Source: Heliopora coerulea
Lineage: Eukaryota; Cnidaria; Anthozoa; Scleralcyonacea; Helioporidae
Length of the DNA: 64,000 bases
Reading direction: 5' to 3'
Assembly (NCBI GenBank): GCA_030142905.1
Contig: JASJOG010000032.1
Coordinates: 525,001 to 589,000, forward strand
Shown: in pieces, positions 63,891-64,000 of the stretch
How the letters are laid out: the number at the start of each line of letters is the position of its first letter
Position numbering within the stretch: the first letter of the stretch is position 1
Notes under the pieces: model-generated
Told to the model about the DNA's origin: nothing
The model's input: only the letters and a program-made list of their open reading frames with translations
The model's database searches: none
Program-made: the position numbers and the translations under genes

Positions 63891-64000
63891 GCTACCTGAC
63901 CCATAAGGTTGGCGGCATGAAGACGTCAGTGAACAGTGCTTGTACTGGCCTGGATACTGATTTCATCTCAATCTTCTTTAAGTTTTGTAGCAGGCCTGAA
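63891..64000 (-). pseudogene. Tc1 transposase N-terminal part, cut by window
   Basis: The minus strand continues the transposase region upstream of the DDE domain with broken frames (linker between the helix-turn-helix and catalytic domain). The window ends before the paired DNA-binding domain can be read. Confidence 0.4.

Noticed and set aside
1..64000. tRNA, rRNA or CRISPR arrays
   Set aside because: No rRNA-like or complete cloverleaf sequence and no regularly spaced identical repeats were seen; the only tRNA-like piece is the degraded core at 23603-23756.

Overview
The window is eukaryotic, almost certainly from a metazoan and most likely an aquatic invertebrate, although no host marker fixes the taxon. 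The evidence is AT-rich DNA, splice-like junctions and a set of transposon families typical of invertebrate genomes: Maverick/Polinton, PIF/Harbinger with MADF partner genes, BEL/Pao, Copia, Penelope-like, CR1-like LINEs, Tc1 and IS630/pogo relatives. I see no certain host gene. The window is a graveyard of nested mobile elements, and most coding regions carry frameshifts or stops.

Layout. Bases 1 to about 8370 hold one end of a Maverick/Polinton (Polinton-A). It has a protein-primed family B DNA polymerase, a packaging ATPase with a stop codon inside its P-loop, a possible adenain-like protease, an unexpected TNF-receptor-like cysteine-rich membrane protein and several unknown ORFs. Bases 8800-9560 hold a Harbinger transposase relic. 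Bases 10208-11626 are a complete IS630/Tc1-like element with terminal inverted repeats. Bases 12895-15860 are a LINE split by a second LINE. Bases 16511-21761 are a 5.25 kb Harbinger element with 140-bp inverted repeats, a TTA duplication, a transposase and a MADF gene. Bases 24291-30583 are a young BEL/Pao retrotransposon with LTRs of 474 and 471 bp and a GCTAT duplication. Bases 31020-34042 hold relics of Harbinger, Penelope and a Gypsy-type gag.

The largest structure is Polinton-B, 34171-58972. It is bounded by about 185-bp inverted repeats that start ACTGCCC and is swollen by nested insertions. Its left half is transcribed leftwards: packaging ATPase, double-jelly-roll major capsid protein and small structural ORFs. 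Its right half is mostly transcribed rightwards: integrase with chromodomain, small membrane proteins, a zinc-ribbon protein, and a long polymerase, SF1 helicase and nuclease-like coding region. A homing-type HNH endonuclease lies on the minus strand. Nested inside are a Penelope palindrome (36708-39808), a pogo-like element (48137-49318), a Copia retrotransposon (50070-54635, duplication ATCCA), a second Penelope relic (54641-55060) and a third Penelope palindrome (57268-58464, 12-bp duplication). After it come an almost full-length LINE with a degenerate 2A-like motif (59275-62304), a small chimeric repeat and a Tc1 transposase cut by the window edge.

The most interesting points are the TNFR-like gene beside a Maverick polymerase, the polymerase-helicase-nuclease region of Polinton-B, the repeated head-to-head architecture of the Penelope insertions, and hammerhead-like motifs with covarying stems in their tails.
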